NCBI GenBank assembly: GCA_016219425.1
Contig: JACRNB010000012.1
Coordinates: forward strand, 124,001-188,000
Direction: 5' to 3'
Length of the DNA: 64,000 nucleotides
Source of the DNA: Betaproteobacteria bacterium
GTDB lineage: Bacteria > Pseudomonadota > Gammaproteobacteria > Burkholderiales > Thiobacillaceae
Made by a program: the position numbers and the translations under genes. Positions 45,712 through 53,603 of the stretch are shown here, in pieces (positions within the stretch are counted from its first letter, which is position 1; each line of letters begins with the position of its first letter). The notes beneath the pieces were generated by a model. That model did no database searches, was not told the DNA's origin, and worked only from the letters and a program-made list of their open reading frames with translations.

Positions 45712-48627
45712 ATGCAGCCCACCAGCGCGTTTTCTCATGCCCTGCCCTCCGATTCCCTGCCCCTCGGCGTCGCCATGCCTGATGACCTGATCTCCTCCGG
45801 CACGGGTGAATCCGCCCCCTGCGCCTCGCTGTGTCCTGATTGCAAGATCATTCGCCGCAACGGCTCCGTGGTGTTGTTTGAACCCAACAAGATCTCCGTC
45901 GCCCTGACCAAGGCCTTCATCGCCGTGAACGGCGGTCAGGCCGCCGCCTCCGCCCGCATCCGCGAGACCGTGGAGAACCTGACTCAGAACGTGCTGGCCG
46001 CCCTGCTGCGGCGTCAGCCCCATGGCGGCACTTTCCACATCGAGGACATCCAGGACCAGGTGGAACTGGCCCTGATGCGCTCCGGCGAACATGAAGTGGC
46101 CCGCGCCTATGTGCTCTACCGCGAACGCCGCGCCGAGGAGCGCGCCCGGCAGCGGCAGCAGCAGGTGGAGGAACACAGCCTGTTCTGCACCGAGGATGGC
46201 GTGCGCAAACCGCTGGATCTCGCCTTCCTGGCGGAACTGGTGAGCGCCGCCTGCGAGGGTCTGCCCGAGACCAGCGCCCAGCCCATCCTGCAAGCCACGG
46301 TGCGTGACCTGTATGACGGCGTGCCCATGGACGAGGTGCGCAAATCCCTGGTGTTGTCGGCGCGTTCGCTGATCGAGAAAGACCCGGACTACACCTACGT
46401 CACCGCGCGCCTGCTGCTGCACACCATCCGCCGCGAGGTGCTGGGCGAAGAGGTGACCCAGGCCGCCATGACGACGCGCTACGCCGAGTATTTCCCCGAG
46501 TACATCAAGCGCGGCATCGAGGCGGAACTGCTGGACGAGCGCCTGGGCCAGTTCGACCTGGCCCGTCTGGCCGGCCATCTCGACGCCGGGCGCGACAACC
46601 AGTTCCAGTACCTGGGCCTGCAAACCCTGTACGACCGCTACTTCCTGCACATCGACGAGCAGCGCATCGAGCTGCCCCAGGCCTTCTTCATGCGCGTGGC
46701 CATGGGCCTCTCCATCAACGAGATCCAGCGTGAAGAGCGCGCCATCGAGTTCTACAACGCGCTCTCCCGCTTCGACTACATGAGCAGCACGCCCACCCTG
46801 TTCAACTCGGGCACGCGCCATTCGCAACTGTCTTCCTGCTACCTCACCACCATCCCGGACGACCTGGACGGCATCTACCAGGGCATCAAGGAAAACGCCC
46901 TGTTGCAGAAGTACGCCGGCGGCATCGGCAACGACTGGACCCGGGTGCGGGCCTTGGGCGCCTACATCAAGGGCACCAACGGCAAGAGCCAGGGCGTGGT
47001 GCCCTTCCTCAAGGTGGCCAACGACACCGCCGTGGCGGTGAACCAGGGCGGCAAGCGCAAGGGCGCGGTGTGCGCCTTCCTGGAAACCTGGCACATGGAC
47101 ATCGAGGAATTCCTCGAACTGCGCAAGAACACCGGCGACGACCGCCGCCGCACCCACGACATGAACACCTCCAACTGGGTGCCGGACCTGTTCATGAAAC
47201 GGGTGATGGAAAACGCCGAGTGGACCCTGTTCACCCCCTCCGATTGCCCGGACCTGCACGAACTCACCGGCAAGGCCTTCGAGGCCGCCTACACCCGCTA
47301 CGAAGAGAAGGCCGCACGGGGCGAGATCAAGGTATTCAAGAAGGTCCAGGCGCTGGGCCTGTGGCGCAAGATGCTGTCCATGCTGTTCGAGACCGGCCAC
47401 CCCTGGATCACCTTCAAGGACGCCTGCAACGTGCGCTACACCAACCAGCATGTCGGCGTGGTGCACAGCTCCAACCTCTGCACCGAGATCACCCTGCACA
47501 CCAACGACAACGAGATCGCGGTGTGCAACCTGGGTTCGGTCAACCTGGTCAACCACCTGAAAGCGGGCGGCCTGGACATGGACAAGCTGCAAAAGACCGT
47601 CCACACCGCCATGCGCATGCTGGACAACGTCATCGACATCAACTTCTACAACGTCGGCAAGGCGCGCAACTCCAACCTGAAGCACCGCCCCGTGGGCATG
47701 GGCATCATGGGTTTCCAGGACGCCCTGCACCAACTGCGCATCCCCTACGCCAGCCCCGAGGCGGTGGAATTCGCCGACCGCGCCATGGAAGCGGTGGCCT
47801 ACAACGCCTACTGGTCCAGCACCGATCTGGCGGAAGAACGGGGCCGTTACAGCAGCTTCAACGGCTCGCTGTGGAGTCGCGGCATCCTGCCGCAGGATTC
47901 CCTCAAGCTGCTGGCGGAAGAGCGCGGCGGCTATGTCGAAGCGGACCTCAGCGAGCGCCTGGACTGGGCCGCCCTGCGCAGCCGCGTGATGACCGTGGGC
48001 ATGCGCAACTCCAACTGCCTCGCCATCGCCCCGACGGCCACCATCGCCAACATCGTCGGCGTGTCCGCCTCGATTGAGCCGACGTACCAGAACCTGTTCG
48101 TCAAATCCAACCTCTCGGGCGAGTTCACCGTCATCAACCAATACCTGGTGCGCGATCTCAAGGCCCTGAACCTGTGGGACGAAGTCATGGTGGGCGACAT
48201 CAAGTACTTCGACGGCGCGCTCGCCAAGATCGACCGCATCCCCGCCGAACTGCGCAGCCTCTACGCCACCGCCTTCGAGACCGACCCGGTGTGGCTGATC
48301 GAAGCCGGCGCGCGTCGCCAGAAGTGGATCGACCAGGCCCAGAGCCTCAACCTCTACTTCCACGGCGCCAGCGGCAAGAAGCTGGACGAGACCTACAAAC
48401 TGGCCTGGCTGCGCGGCCTCAAGACCACCTACTACCTGCGCTCCATGGGCGCCACCTCCGCCGAAAAATCCACCGGCAAGGGCGGCGAACTCAACGCCGT
48501 CTCCGCCCACGGCGCGGGGGGCGGGTATACCGCCGCGAGCAACCTCCCCGAGCCGGAGATCGTCGGCAAGGCCTGCACGATGCGCCCCGGCGACCCGGGG
48601 TTTGAAGAGTGCGAGGCGTGCCAGTAA
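45712..48627 (+). CDS. nrdA: Ribonucleoside-diphosphate reductase, alpha subunit (class Ia)
   Basis: This 971-residue R1 subunit reduces NDPs. An N-terminal ATP-cone (RRNGSVVLFEPNKISVALTK) is followed by a second, more divergent cone-like segment (about 160-250), so allosteric control may differ from E. coli. Core motifs: SSTPTLFNSGTRHSQLSSCY with the first active-site Cys region, NLCTEITLHTNDNEIAVCNL with the catalytic cysteine segment, and MRNSNCLAIAPTATIANIVG. The C-terminal redox pair is CEACQ. AGGAG precedes ATG 45712. NrdR boxes upstream imply co-regulation with nrdB. Confidence 0.97.
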   Translation: MQPTSAFSHALPSDSLPLGVAMPDDLISSGTGESAPCASLCPDCKIIRRNGSVVLFEPNKISVALTKAFIAVNGGQAAASARIRETVENLTQNVLAALLRRQPHGGTFHIEDIQDQVELALMRSGEHEVARAYVLYRERRAEERARQRQQQVEEHSLFCTEDGVRKPLDLAFLAELVSAACEGLPETSAQPILQATVRDLYDGVPMDEVRKSLVLSARSLIEKDPDYTYVTARLLLHTIRREVLGEEVTQAAMTTRYAEYFPEYIKRGIEAELLDERLGQFDLARLAGHLDAGRDNQFQYLGLQTLYDRYFLHIDEQRIELPQAFFMRVAMGLSINEIQREERAIEFYNALSRFDYMSSTPTLFNSGTRHSQLSSCYLTTIPDDLDGIYQGIKENALLQKYAGGIGNDWTRVRALGAYIKGTNGKSQGVVPFLKVANDTAVAVNQGGKRKGAVCAFLETWHMDIEEFLELRKNTGDDRRRTHDMNTSNWVPDLFMKRVMENAEWTLFTPSDCPDLHELTGKAFEAAYTRYEEKAARGEIKVFKKVQALGLWRKMLSMLFETGHPWITFKDACNVRYTNQHVGVVHSSNLCTEITLHTNDNEIAVCNLGSVNLVNHLKAGGLDMDKLQKTVHTAMRMLDNVIDINFYNVGKARNSNLKHRPVGMGIMGFQDALHQLRIPYASPEAVEFADRAMEAVAYNAYWSSTDLAEERGRYSSFNGSLWSRGILPQDSLKLLAEERGGYVEADLSERLDWAALRSRVMTVGMRNSNCLAIAPTATIANIVGVSASIEPTYQNLFVKSNLSGEFTVINQYLVRDLKALNLWDEVMVGDIKYFDGALAKIDRIPAELRSLYATAFETDPVWLIEAGARRQKWIDQAQSLNLYFHGASGKKLDETYKLAWLRGLKTTYYLRSMGATSAEKSTGKGGELNAVSAHGAGGGYTAASNLPEPEIVGKACTMRPGDPGFEECEACQ

Positions 48628-48659
48628 GTCAGTTAATGAGCGCCCGCGAAATGCCCACC

Positions 48660-48900
48660 GCTCCCCTCCGCGCCTTCCCCCTTTCCCAAAGGGGGATTGA
48701 GGGGGATTTGGCGACGGCGCCCAATCGACCCGGCTCAGAAATCCCCCCTGCCCCCCTTTGGGAAAGGGGGGAAACCCGCGCCATCGCCCGCCTCCGCGCC
48801 TTCCCCCTTTCCCAAAGGGGGAATGAGGGGGATTCAGCGACGGTGCCCAAGCGACCCGGCTCAGAAATCCCCGCCGTCCCCCTTTGCCAAAGGGGGGAAC
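48660..48900. repeat. Tandem GC-rich palindromic repeats between nrdA and nrdB
   Basis: Two imperfect copies of about 120 bp occur in tandem. Each has TCCGCGCCTTCCCCC, then CTTTCCCAAAGGGGG, GAGGGGGATT, a central CGACCCGGCTCAGAAATCCC, and a closing C-run/G-run. Copy 1 spans about 48668-48773 and copy 2 about 48796-48900. They occupy nearly the entire 292-nt nrdA-nrdB gap and could alter the ratio of the two subunits by RNA structure. A related fragment lies inside nrdB. Confidence 0.85.
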
Positions 48901-48919
48901 ACACACATCAGGAGACCCC

Positions 48920-50194
48920 ATGCTGAACTTCGACGAAGACCTCGCCCCGCCCCCCGCCCGTCCTGGCATGCCCCCCACTCCGCCTGCCACGGGTTTTGAT
49001 CCCGCCTACGTCTCCTTCGGCGTGGGCCGGCCCCAGCTTCAGCCCGCCACCCAGGGCCTCAACTTCGCCGGCGGCGGCGTCGCCCAGCCCCAGTGGGACA
49101 CCCCCTCCTTTACCAAAGGGGGGCCGGGGGGGATTTCTTCGGCGCTCGCCCCCGCGCCCCAAGCCGATATCAAACACCGCCGCGTCCGCGTCGAAGACAA
49201 GCTCATCATCAACGCCAAGGCCGACGTCAACCAGCTCGTTCCCTTCAAATACAAATGGGCCTGGGAAAAGTACATCGCCGCCTGCGCGAACCACTGGATG
49301 CCGCAGGAAGTGAACATGAACCGGGACATCGCCACCTGGAAAGACCCCAACGGCCTGTCCGAAGACGAGCGCCTCATCGTCAAGCGCAACCTGGGCTTCT
49401 TCGTCACCGCCGACTCCCTGGCCGCCAACAACATCGTGCTCGGCACCTACCGCCAGATCACCGCCCCCGAGTGCCGCCAATACCTGCTGCGCCAAGCCTT
49501 TGAAGAAGCCATCCACACCCACGCCTACCAATACATCGTCGAAAGCCTGGGGCTGGACGAAGGCGAAATCTTCAACGCCTACCACGAGGTGAGCAGCATC
49601 AAGGCCAAGGACGAATTCCTCCTGCCCTTCATCGATGTCCTCTCCAACCCCACCTTCAAGACCGGCACGCCGGAGGACGACCAGACCTTCCTCAAGAGCC
49701 TGATCGCCTTCGCCTGCATCATGGAAGGCCTGTTCTTCTACGTCGGCTTCGTGCAGATCCTCGCCATGGGCCGCCAGAACAAGATGACGGGGGCGGCGGA
49801 GCAGTACCAGTACATCCTGCGCGACGAGTCCATGCACTGCAATTTCGGCATCGACATGATCAACCAGATCAAACTGGAAAACCCCGGCCTCTGGACCAAC
49901 GCCTTCAAGGCCGAACTCAAGGCCATGTTCGAAAAGGCCGTGGCCCTGGAATACCAATACGCCGAAGACACCCTGCCGCGCGGCGTGCTGGGCCTCAACG
50001 CCCCCATGTTCAAGGAATACCTGCGCTTCATCGCCAACCGCCGCGCCACGCAAATCGGCCTGGACGAACTCTTCCCCGGCGCCACCAACCCCTTCCCCTG
50101 GATGGCGGAAATGATTGACTTGAAGAAAGAGAAAAACTTCTTCGAAACCCGCGTCACCGAGTACCAGACCGGCGGCGCGCTGGCCTGGGATTAA
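48920..50194 (+). CDS. nrdB: Ribonucleoside-diphosphate reductase, beta subunit (Chlamydia-like, Tyr radical)
   Basis: This 424-residue R2 subunit makes the radical needed by NrdA. Iron ligands are visible: Asp165 in [14 protein letters not shown], Glu196 and His199 in [19 protein letters not shown], and later MEGLFFY and [12 protein letters not shown]. Tyr203 occupies the radical position. The overall sequence resembles the Chlamydia branch of R2, in which that residue is Phe and the Asp is Glu, but both are canonical here. The N-terminal 90 residues are a low-complexity extension. It contains [12 protein letters not shown], which appears to be a translated palindromic repeat (49101-49143). 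GGAG precedes ATG 48920. Confidence 0.96.
   Translation: MLNFDEDLAPPPARPGMPPTPPATGFDPAYVSFGVGRPQLQPATQGLNFAGGGVAQPQWDTPSFTKGGPGGISSALAPAPQADIKHRRVRVEDKLIINAKADVNQLVPFKYKWAWEKYIAACANHWMPQEVNMNRDIATWKDPNGLSEDERLIVKRNLGFFVTADSLAANNIVLGTYRQITAPECRQYLLRQAFEEAIHTHAYQYIVESLGLDEGEIFNAYHEVSSIKAKDEFLLPFIDVLSNPTFKTGTPEDDQTFLKSLIAFACIMEGLFFYVGFVQILAMGRQNKMTGAAEQYQYILRDESMHCNFGIDMINQIKLENPGLWTNAFKAELKAMFEKAVALEYQYAEDTLPRGVLGLNAPMFKEYLRFIANRRATQIGLDELFPGATNPFPWMAEMIDLKKEKNFFETRVTEYQTGGALAWD
49101..49143. repeat. Palindromic repeat fragment inside nrdB coding sequence
   Basis: CTTTACCAAAGGGGGG followed by GGGGGGATTTCTTC matches the half-element CTTTCCCAAAGGGGG...GAGGGGGATTT seen twice between nrdA and nrdB. 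It is read in frame as part of the variable N-terminal extension of NrdB (about residues 61-75). Confidence 0.65.
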
Positions 50195-50204
50195 CCTGCC
50201 TTTC

Positions 50205-50240
50205 CCCCTCCCCCTCCGGGGGAGGGCCGGGGTGAGGGAG
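50205..50240. repeat. C-run/G-run palindrome after nrdB (possible terminator)
   Basis: CCCCCTCCCCCTCC then GGGGGAGGGCCGGGG follow the nrdB stop closely. This is the same style of element as 692-822. It may end the nrdAB transcript, although no T-run follows. Confidence 0.55.
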
Positions 50241-50304
50241 CAACGCTTGCAGGGAGGCTGTTCAGCACAGGGAGAAATTGAACAAGCCACTAACAACCAG
50301 TACC

Positions 50305-50559
50305 ATGAAAAAGAAGAACCAACGCACCCTTGATGCCATCTTTGCCCGTCCCACGCCGGCCAACATCCAGTGGCGGGACATCCAGGCGCTGTTCACCGAA
50401 CTGGGTGCGGAGGTATCGGAACGAGAGGGCTCCCGTGTGGGCGTCTATCTGTTCGGCGAAATCCGGGTGTTCCACCGCCCCCACCCGAGCCCGGACACAG
50501 ACAAGGGCGCGGTGGCCAGCATCCGCCGATGGCTGGAGCTACATGGAGTAACGCCATGA
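50305..50559 (+). CDS. hicA: HicA-like mRNA interferase toxin
   Basis: This 84-residue protein (from ATG 50305) contains ANIQWRDIQALFTELGAEVS, SRVGVYLFGEIRVFHRPHP and AVASIRRWLELHGVTP. These are the dsRBD-like HicA fold with its catalytic His near the third strand. HicA cleaves mRNA. A TTG at 50278 has a better Shine-Dalgarno (GGAG) and would add nine residues, so the true start is uncertain. It overlaps hicB by ATGA. Confidence 0.88.
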   Translation: MKKKNQRTLDAIFARPTPANIQWRDIQALFTELGAEVSEREGSRVGVYLFGEIRVFHRPHPSPDTDKGAVASIRRWLELHGVTP

Positions 50560-50876
50560 ATGTCATGGACATCAACGGCTACAAGGCCGTCATCAGCTAC
50601 GACCCGGACATCAACCTGTTCCGGGGTGAATTCATCGAACTGAACGGCGGCGCGGACTTCTACGCGGCGGACGTGGATACCCTGCGGCAGGAAGGCGAAA
50701 CCTCGTTGCAAGTCTTTCTCGACCTGTGCCGAGAAAAGGGCCTGGAACCGCGCCGCAGCTTTTCCGGCAAATTCAACGTGCGAATCTCTCCCGAACTGCA
50801 CGCTAGGCTGGCCCTGGAAGCGATGTCGGTAGGAAAAAGCCTGAATGCCGTGGTGGCGGACAAGTTGGCGGCGTAA
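50556..50876 (+). CDS. hicB: HicB-like antitoxin
   Basis: This 106-residue protein has an N-terminal partial RNase H-like fold (INGYKAVISYDPDINLFRGE, DTLRQEGETSLQVFLDLCRE). A C-terminal ribbon-helix-helix segment (FNVRISPELHARLALEAMSV, GKSLNAVVADKL) should bind the operon promoter. It neutralises HicA. Coupled translation by ATGA. The pair opens the accessory region that continues to about 59 kb. Confidence 0.92.
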   Translation: MNVMDINGYKAVISYDPDINLFRGEFIELNGGADFYAADVDTLRQEGETSLQVFLDLCREKGLEPRRSFSGKFNVRISPELHARLALEAMSVGKSLNAVVADKLAA

Positions 50877-50883
50877 CTGCAAT

Positions 50884-51069
50884 ATGGCCCTCACCATGCA
50901 CACTGACCCCAACGACTCCCGAGAGGCAAAAAGTGCTGGTTTTGAAACCGACACTCGTCCCCAACCAAAAACCAGAATGGCGATAGACCTCTTCACGCCA
51001 GCCTGTCCAGAGTTGGACTTGATAGAACCCCCTGACATGCTGCCGGAACCCGCCCCTGAACTTGACTGA
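50884..51069 (+). CDS. Short ORF of unknown function
   Basis: This 61-residue frame starts at ATG 50884, 7 nt after hicB, and ends just before the nucleotidyltransferase gene. No motif is recognised. The C-terminal half is acidic and proline-rich (DLIEPPDMLPEPAPELD). The close spacing on both sides favours translation, but composition alone does not prove it. Confidence 0.4.
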   Translation: MALTMHTDPNDSREAKSAGFETDTRPQPKTRMAIDLFTPACPELDLIEPPDMLPEPAPELD

Positions 51070-51073
51070 CCCC

Positions 51074-51373
51074 ATGCGCCTCACCCCCGCCCAAGCCCAA
51101 GCCATCCACCGCCTCGCCCAGGAAACCGCGGGCGAGGCCGCCAGCGTCCTGCTGTTCGGCTCCCGGCTCGACGACCACGCCAAGGGCGGCGATGTGGACC
51201 TGCTCCTGCAAGTGCCGGACCCGGTGGACAACCCCGCCCAACTCGCCGCCCTCTTCTCCGCCCGCGTCACCCGCCTGATGGAAGGCCGTAAAGTGGACGT
51301 GGTGCTGCTGGCCCCCAACCTCCTGCGCCTGCCCATCCATGACATCGCGCTGAGGGAAGGACAACGACTGTGA
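51074..51373 (+). CDS. MNT-type nucleotidyltransferase domain protein
   Basis: This 99-residue protein carries the pol-beta-like minimal nucleotidyltransferase motif GSRLDDHAKGGDVDLLLQV (GSxxxx...DxD) and a distal VDVVLLAPN strand. Such proteins usually pair with a HEPN-domain RNase as a TA system in which the MNT adenylylates the HEPN toxin. Here the next frame (GTG 51370, overlapping by GTGA) runs only 21 codons to a stop, so a HEPN partner is missing or lost. ATG 51074 was used; a TTG at 51062 is possible. Confidence 0.85.
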   Translation: MRLTPAQAQAIHRLAQETAGEAASVLLFGSRLDDHAKGGDVDLLLQVPDPVDNPAQLAALFSARVTRLMEGRKVDVVLLAPNLLRLPIHDIALREGQRL

Positions 51374-51427
51374 CCCTGCACCGCAACGCCCGCCGCGCCT
51401 CGGTTCCTATCAACAGGCCAAGCCGCC

Positions 51428-51685
51428 ATGCCTGAACTCTCGCGCTTCTTCGGCATCATCATCTACATGAACTGGCGAGAGCATCCGCCCATGCACTTTC
51501 ATGCCGTTTATGGAGAACATGAAGCCTTGATTACCCTGGACGGTCGCGTCTATGCCGGCGAACTGCCAGGACGCGCGCTATCTTTGGTGCGCGAATGGCT
51601 GGCTCTGCACCGGGACGAAATTGCTGAGAATTGGACCCTGGCCCTGGCGAAGAAAGCGCTGAAACCCATAGACCCGTTGGAGTAA
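51428..51685 (+). CDS. DUF4160 protein
   Basis: This 85-residue protein contains LSRFFGIIIYMNWREHPPMH, FHAVYGEHEALITLDG and REWLALHRDEIAENW, the typical DUF4160 pattern of a short beta-rich part with an HxPxHFH-like segment and a helical end. Function is unknown. The family is very often encoded next to DUF2442, as here (6-nt gap), and the pair is suspected to be a TA-like module. Confidence 0.9.
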   Translation: MPELSRFFGIIIYMNWREHPPMHFHAVYGEHEALITLDGRVYAGELPGRALSLVREWLALHRDEIAENWTLALAKKALKPIDPLE

Positions 51686-51691
51686 GCCGCG

Positions 51692-51949
51692 ATGATCCTG
51701 CACACCACCGAAGTCACCCCACTACCCGGCTACCGCCTGGCTCTTCGATTCAATAACGGCACGGCAGGCGAGGTGGACCTGTCAGGTGAACTGGATGGCG
51801 AAGTGTTCAGCGCACTGCTGGACCCCGCGATGTTTGCCACGGCGCGACAACACCCCATCATGCGCACAGTGACATGGGCCAACGGCGCTGATCTGGCTCC
51901 GGAGTTTCTGTTTGAGACGATGATGGCGCAACGGAGGGAGGCTGCGTGA
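51692..51949 (+). CDS. DUF2442 protein
   Basis: This 85-residue protein starts MILHTTEVTPLPGYRLALRF, with NGTAGEVDLSGELDGEVF and TVTWANGADLAPEFLFE. These features identify DUF2442, a small family of unknown biochemical role and the usual partner of DUF4160. It is probably a DNA-binding or antitoxin-like component (inference). Both genes sit between an MNT gene and a restriction-modification system. Confidence 0.9.
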   Translation: MILHTTEVTPLPGYRLALRFNNGTAGEVDLSGELDGEVFSALLDPAMFATARQHPIMRTVTWANGADLAPEFLFETMMAQRREAA

Positions 51950-52013
51950 TCTTGAATCGGTCAGTCACAGAAACCGTGGTCTGTCGCCCTATTCATCGCG
52001 CCCACGTGAAGCC

Positions 52014-53603
52014 ATGACCCTGGCCCCCCCACTGACCAGCAGGACGGAACGCTTCCACCCGCCGCCCACTTCGGCCCCGTCCCACCGCGCCAGTCTGGGT
52101 CAATACATGACGCCGCCGCTGGTGGCCCGTTTTATCGCCGCACTCTTTCCCCCCTCCGCCTTCAGCGCTTGTCGCCTACTGGATGCCGGCGCAGGCATGG
52201 GCGCTTTGTCGGCGGCCTTTCTGGAACGCTGTGGGGCGGGCGAACTGGGGGTGGACTCGGTGACGGTGGACGCCTATGAGTTGGACCCCGCCCTGGCCGT
52301 CCCCCTGCGCGCCACCCTGGACAGTCATGGCCTCTCAAGTCGTTTGCCGGGCCGCCCCAAGAACGACTTGGCCCCCTTGGGGGGCGGCTCGGGTGGTTTT
52401 CCCGAACCGGGGGAGCGGCTAACCCCTCACTGCACCACCCAGGTGCTGCCGGGCGATTTCATCGAGCAGGCGGTCACCCGCCTGGGCCTCTGGGGCGGGC
52501 CGCGCTATACCCATGCCGTTCTCAACCCCCCCTACAAAAAGATCGCCTCCCACTCCCGCCACCGGCTGCTGCTGCGCCAGGCCGGCATCGAAGCCTCCAA
52601 CCTTTACGCCGGATTCGTCGCCCTGGCCCTGGCCCTGTTGGAACCGGGTGGGCAACTCGTCGCCATCATTCCCCGCAGCTTCTGCAACGGCCCCTACTTC
52701 CAACCCTTCCGGCACTACCTGCTGGAACACGCCGCCCTGCGCCACATCCACCTCTTCGCCGCGCGGGACCAAGCCTTCCGCGCCGACGGCGTACTGCAGG
52801 AAAACCTCATCCTGCGGCTGGAACGGGGCGGCGTGCAGGGCGCGGTCACCCTCTCCACCTCCACCGATGACCGGTTCACCGATTACCAGGAACACGCCCA
52901 CCCCTTTGACCACATCGTCCACCCCGGCGACGCGGAACGCTTCATCTACATACCCACCTCGTCGGAACCTGCGCTTCACGAAGGCTGGGCGCACCTGAAT
53001 CACACCCTGACGGACCTGGGCCTGGAGGTCTCCACCGGCCCGGTGGTGGACTTCCGCCTGCGCGCCTGGCTGCGGGACCAGCCCCAGGCCGATACCGCCC
53101 CCTTGCTCTACCCCCTGCATTTCCGGGCCGGACGCTGCACCTGGCCGCTGGCGGAATCCCGCAAACCCAATGCCATCGTGGTCAGCCCCGAAACCCGCAA
53201 ATGGCTCTACCCCAATGGCCACTACTGCGTCACCCGGCGACTCTCCTCCAAAGAGGAAAAGCGACGCATCGTCGCCAGCATCACAGACCCCGCCGCCCTG
53301 CCCGAGACTGTTACCGAACTGGGATTTGAGAACCACCTCAACGTCTTCCACCAGGCCCGCCAAGGCCTGCCGCCCCTGCTGGCGCAAGGCCTCGCCGCCT
53401 ACCTCAACAGCGGCATCGCCGACGCCCAGTTCCGCCGCTTCAACGGCCACACCCAAGTCAACGCCACCGATTTGCGCCGTCTGCGCTACCCCAGCCGCGA
53501 CGCCCTGCTGACCCTGGGCGCATGGGCGATGGAACAGGGCGACCACCTCCTGGCGGACGTGGACGCCAAACTGGAAGCGTTGCTCGCATGCCCCCCCGAC
53601 TGA
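52014..53603 (+). CDS. BsuBI/PstI-type adenine-N6 DNA methyltransferase
   Basis: This 529-residue methyltransferase has SAM-binding motif I in LLDAGAGMGALSAAF and catalytic motif IV NPPY in HAVLNPPYKKIASHSRHR. The region GPYFQPFRHYLLEHAALRHI and the C-terminal target-recognition part resemble BsuBI-type (Eco57I-like) methylases. It protects the CTGCAG-like site cut by the neighbouring nuclease; specificity is inferred from the family. Residues about 110-136 (GRPKNDLAPLGGGSGGFPEP) look like an in-frame palindromic repeat inserted between motif I and motif IV. The gene overlaps the endonuclease gene by 16 nt. Confidence 0.93.
   Translation: MTLAPPLTSRTERFHPPPTSAPSHRASLGQYMTPPLVARFIAALFPPSAFSACRLLDAGAGMGALSAAFLERCGAGELGVDSVTVDAYELDPALAVPLRATLDSHGLSSRLPGRPKNDLAPLGGGSGGFPEPGERLTPHCTTQVLPGDFIEQAVTRLGLWGGPRYTHAVLNPPYKKIASHSRHRLLLRQAGIEASNLYAGFVALALALLEPGGQLVAIIPRSFCNGPYFQPFRHYLLEHAALRHIHLFAARDQAFRADGVLQENLILRLERGGVQGAVTLSTSTDDRFTDYQEHAHPFDHIVHPGDAERFIYIPTSSEPALHEGWAHLNHTLTDLGLEVSTGPVVDFRLRAWLRDQPQADTAPLLYPLHFRAGRCTWPLAESRKPNAIVVSPETRKWLYPNGHYCVTRRLSSKEEKRRIVASITDPAALPETVTELGFENHLNVFHQARQGLPPLLAQGLAAYLNSGIADAQFRRFNGHTQVNATDLRRLRYPSRDALLTLGAWAMEQGDHLLADVDAKLEALLACPPD
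52342..52421. repeat. Palindromic repeat within the methyltransferase gene
   Basis: GCCGCCCCAAGAACGACTTG then GCCCCCTTGGGGGGCGGC lies inside the coding frame. The core GCCCCAAGAACGAC also occurs in non-coding DNA at about 20595-20610. It encodes a Gly/Pro-rich loop. Confidence 0.6.
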
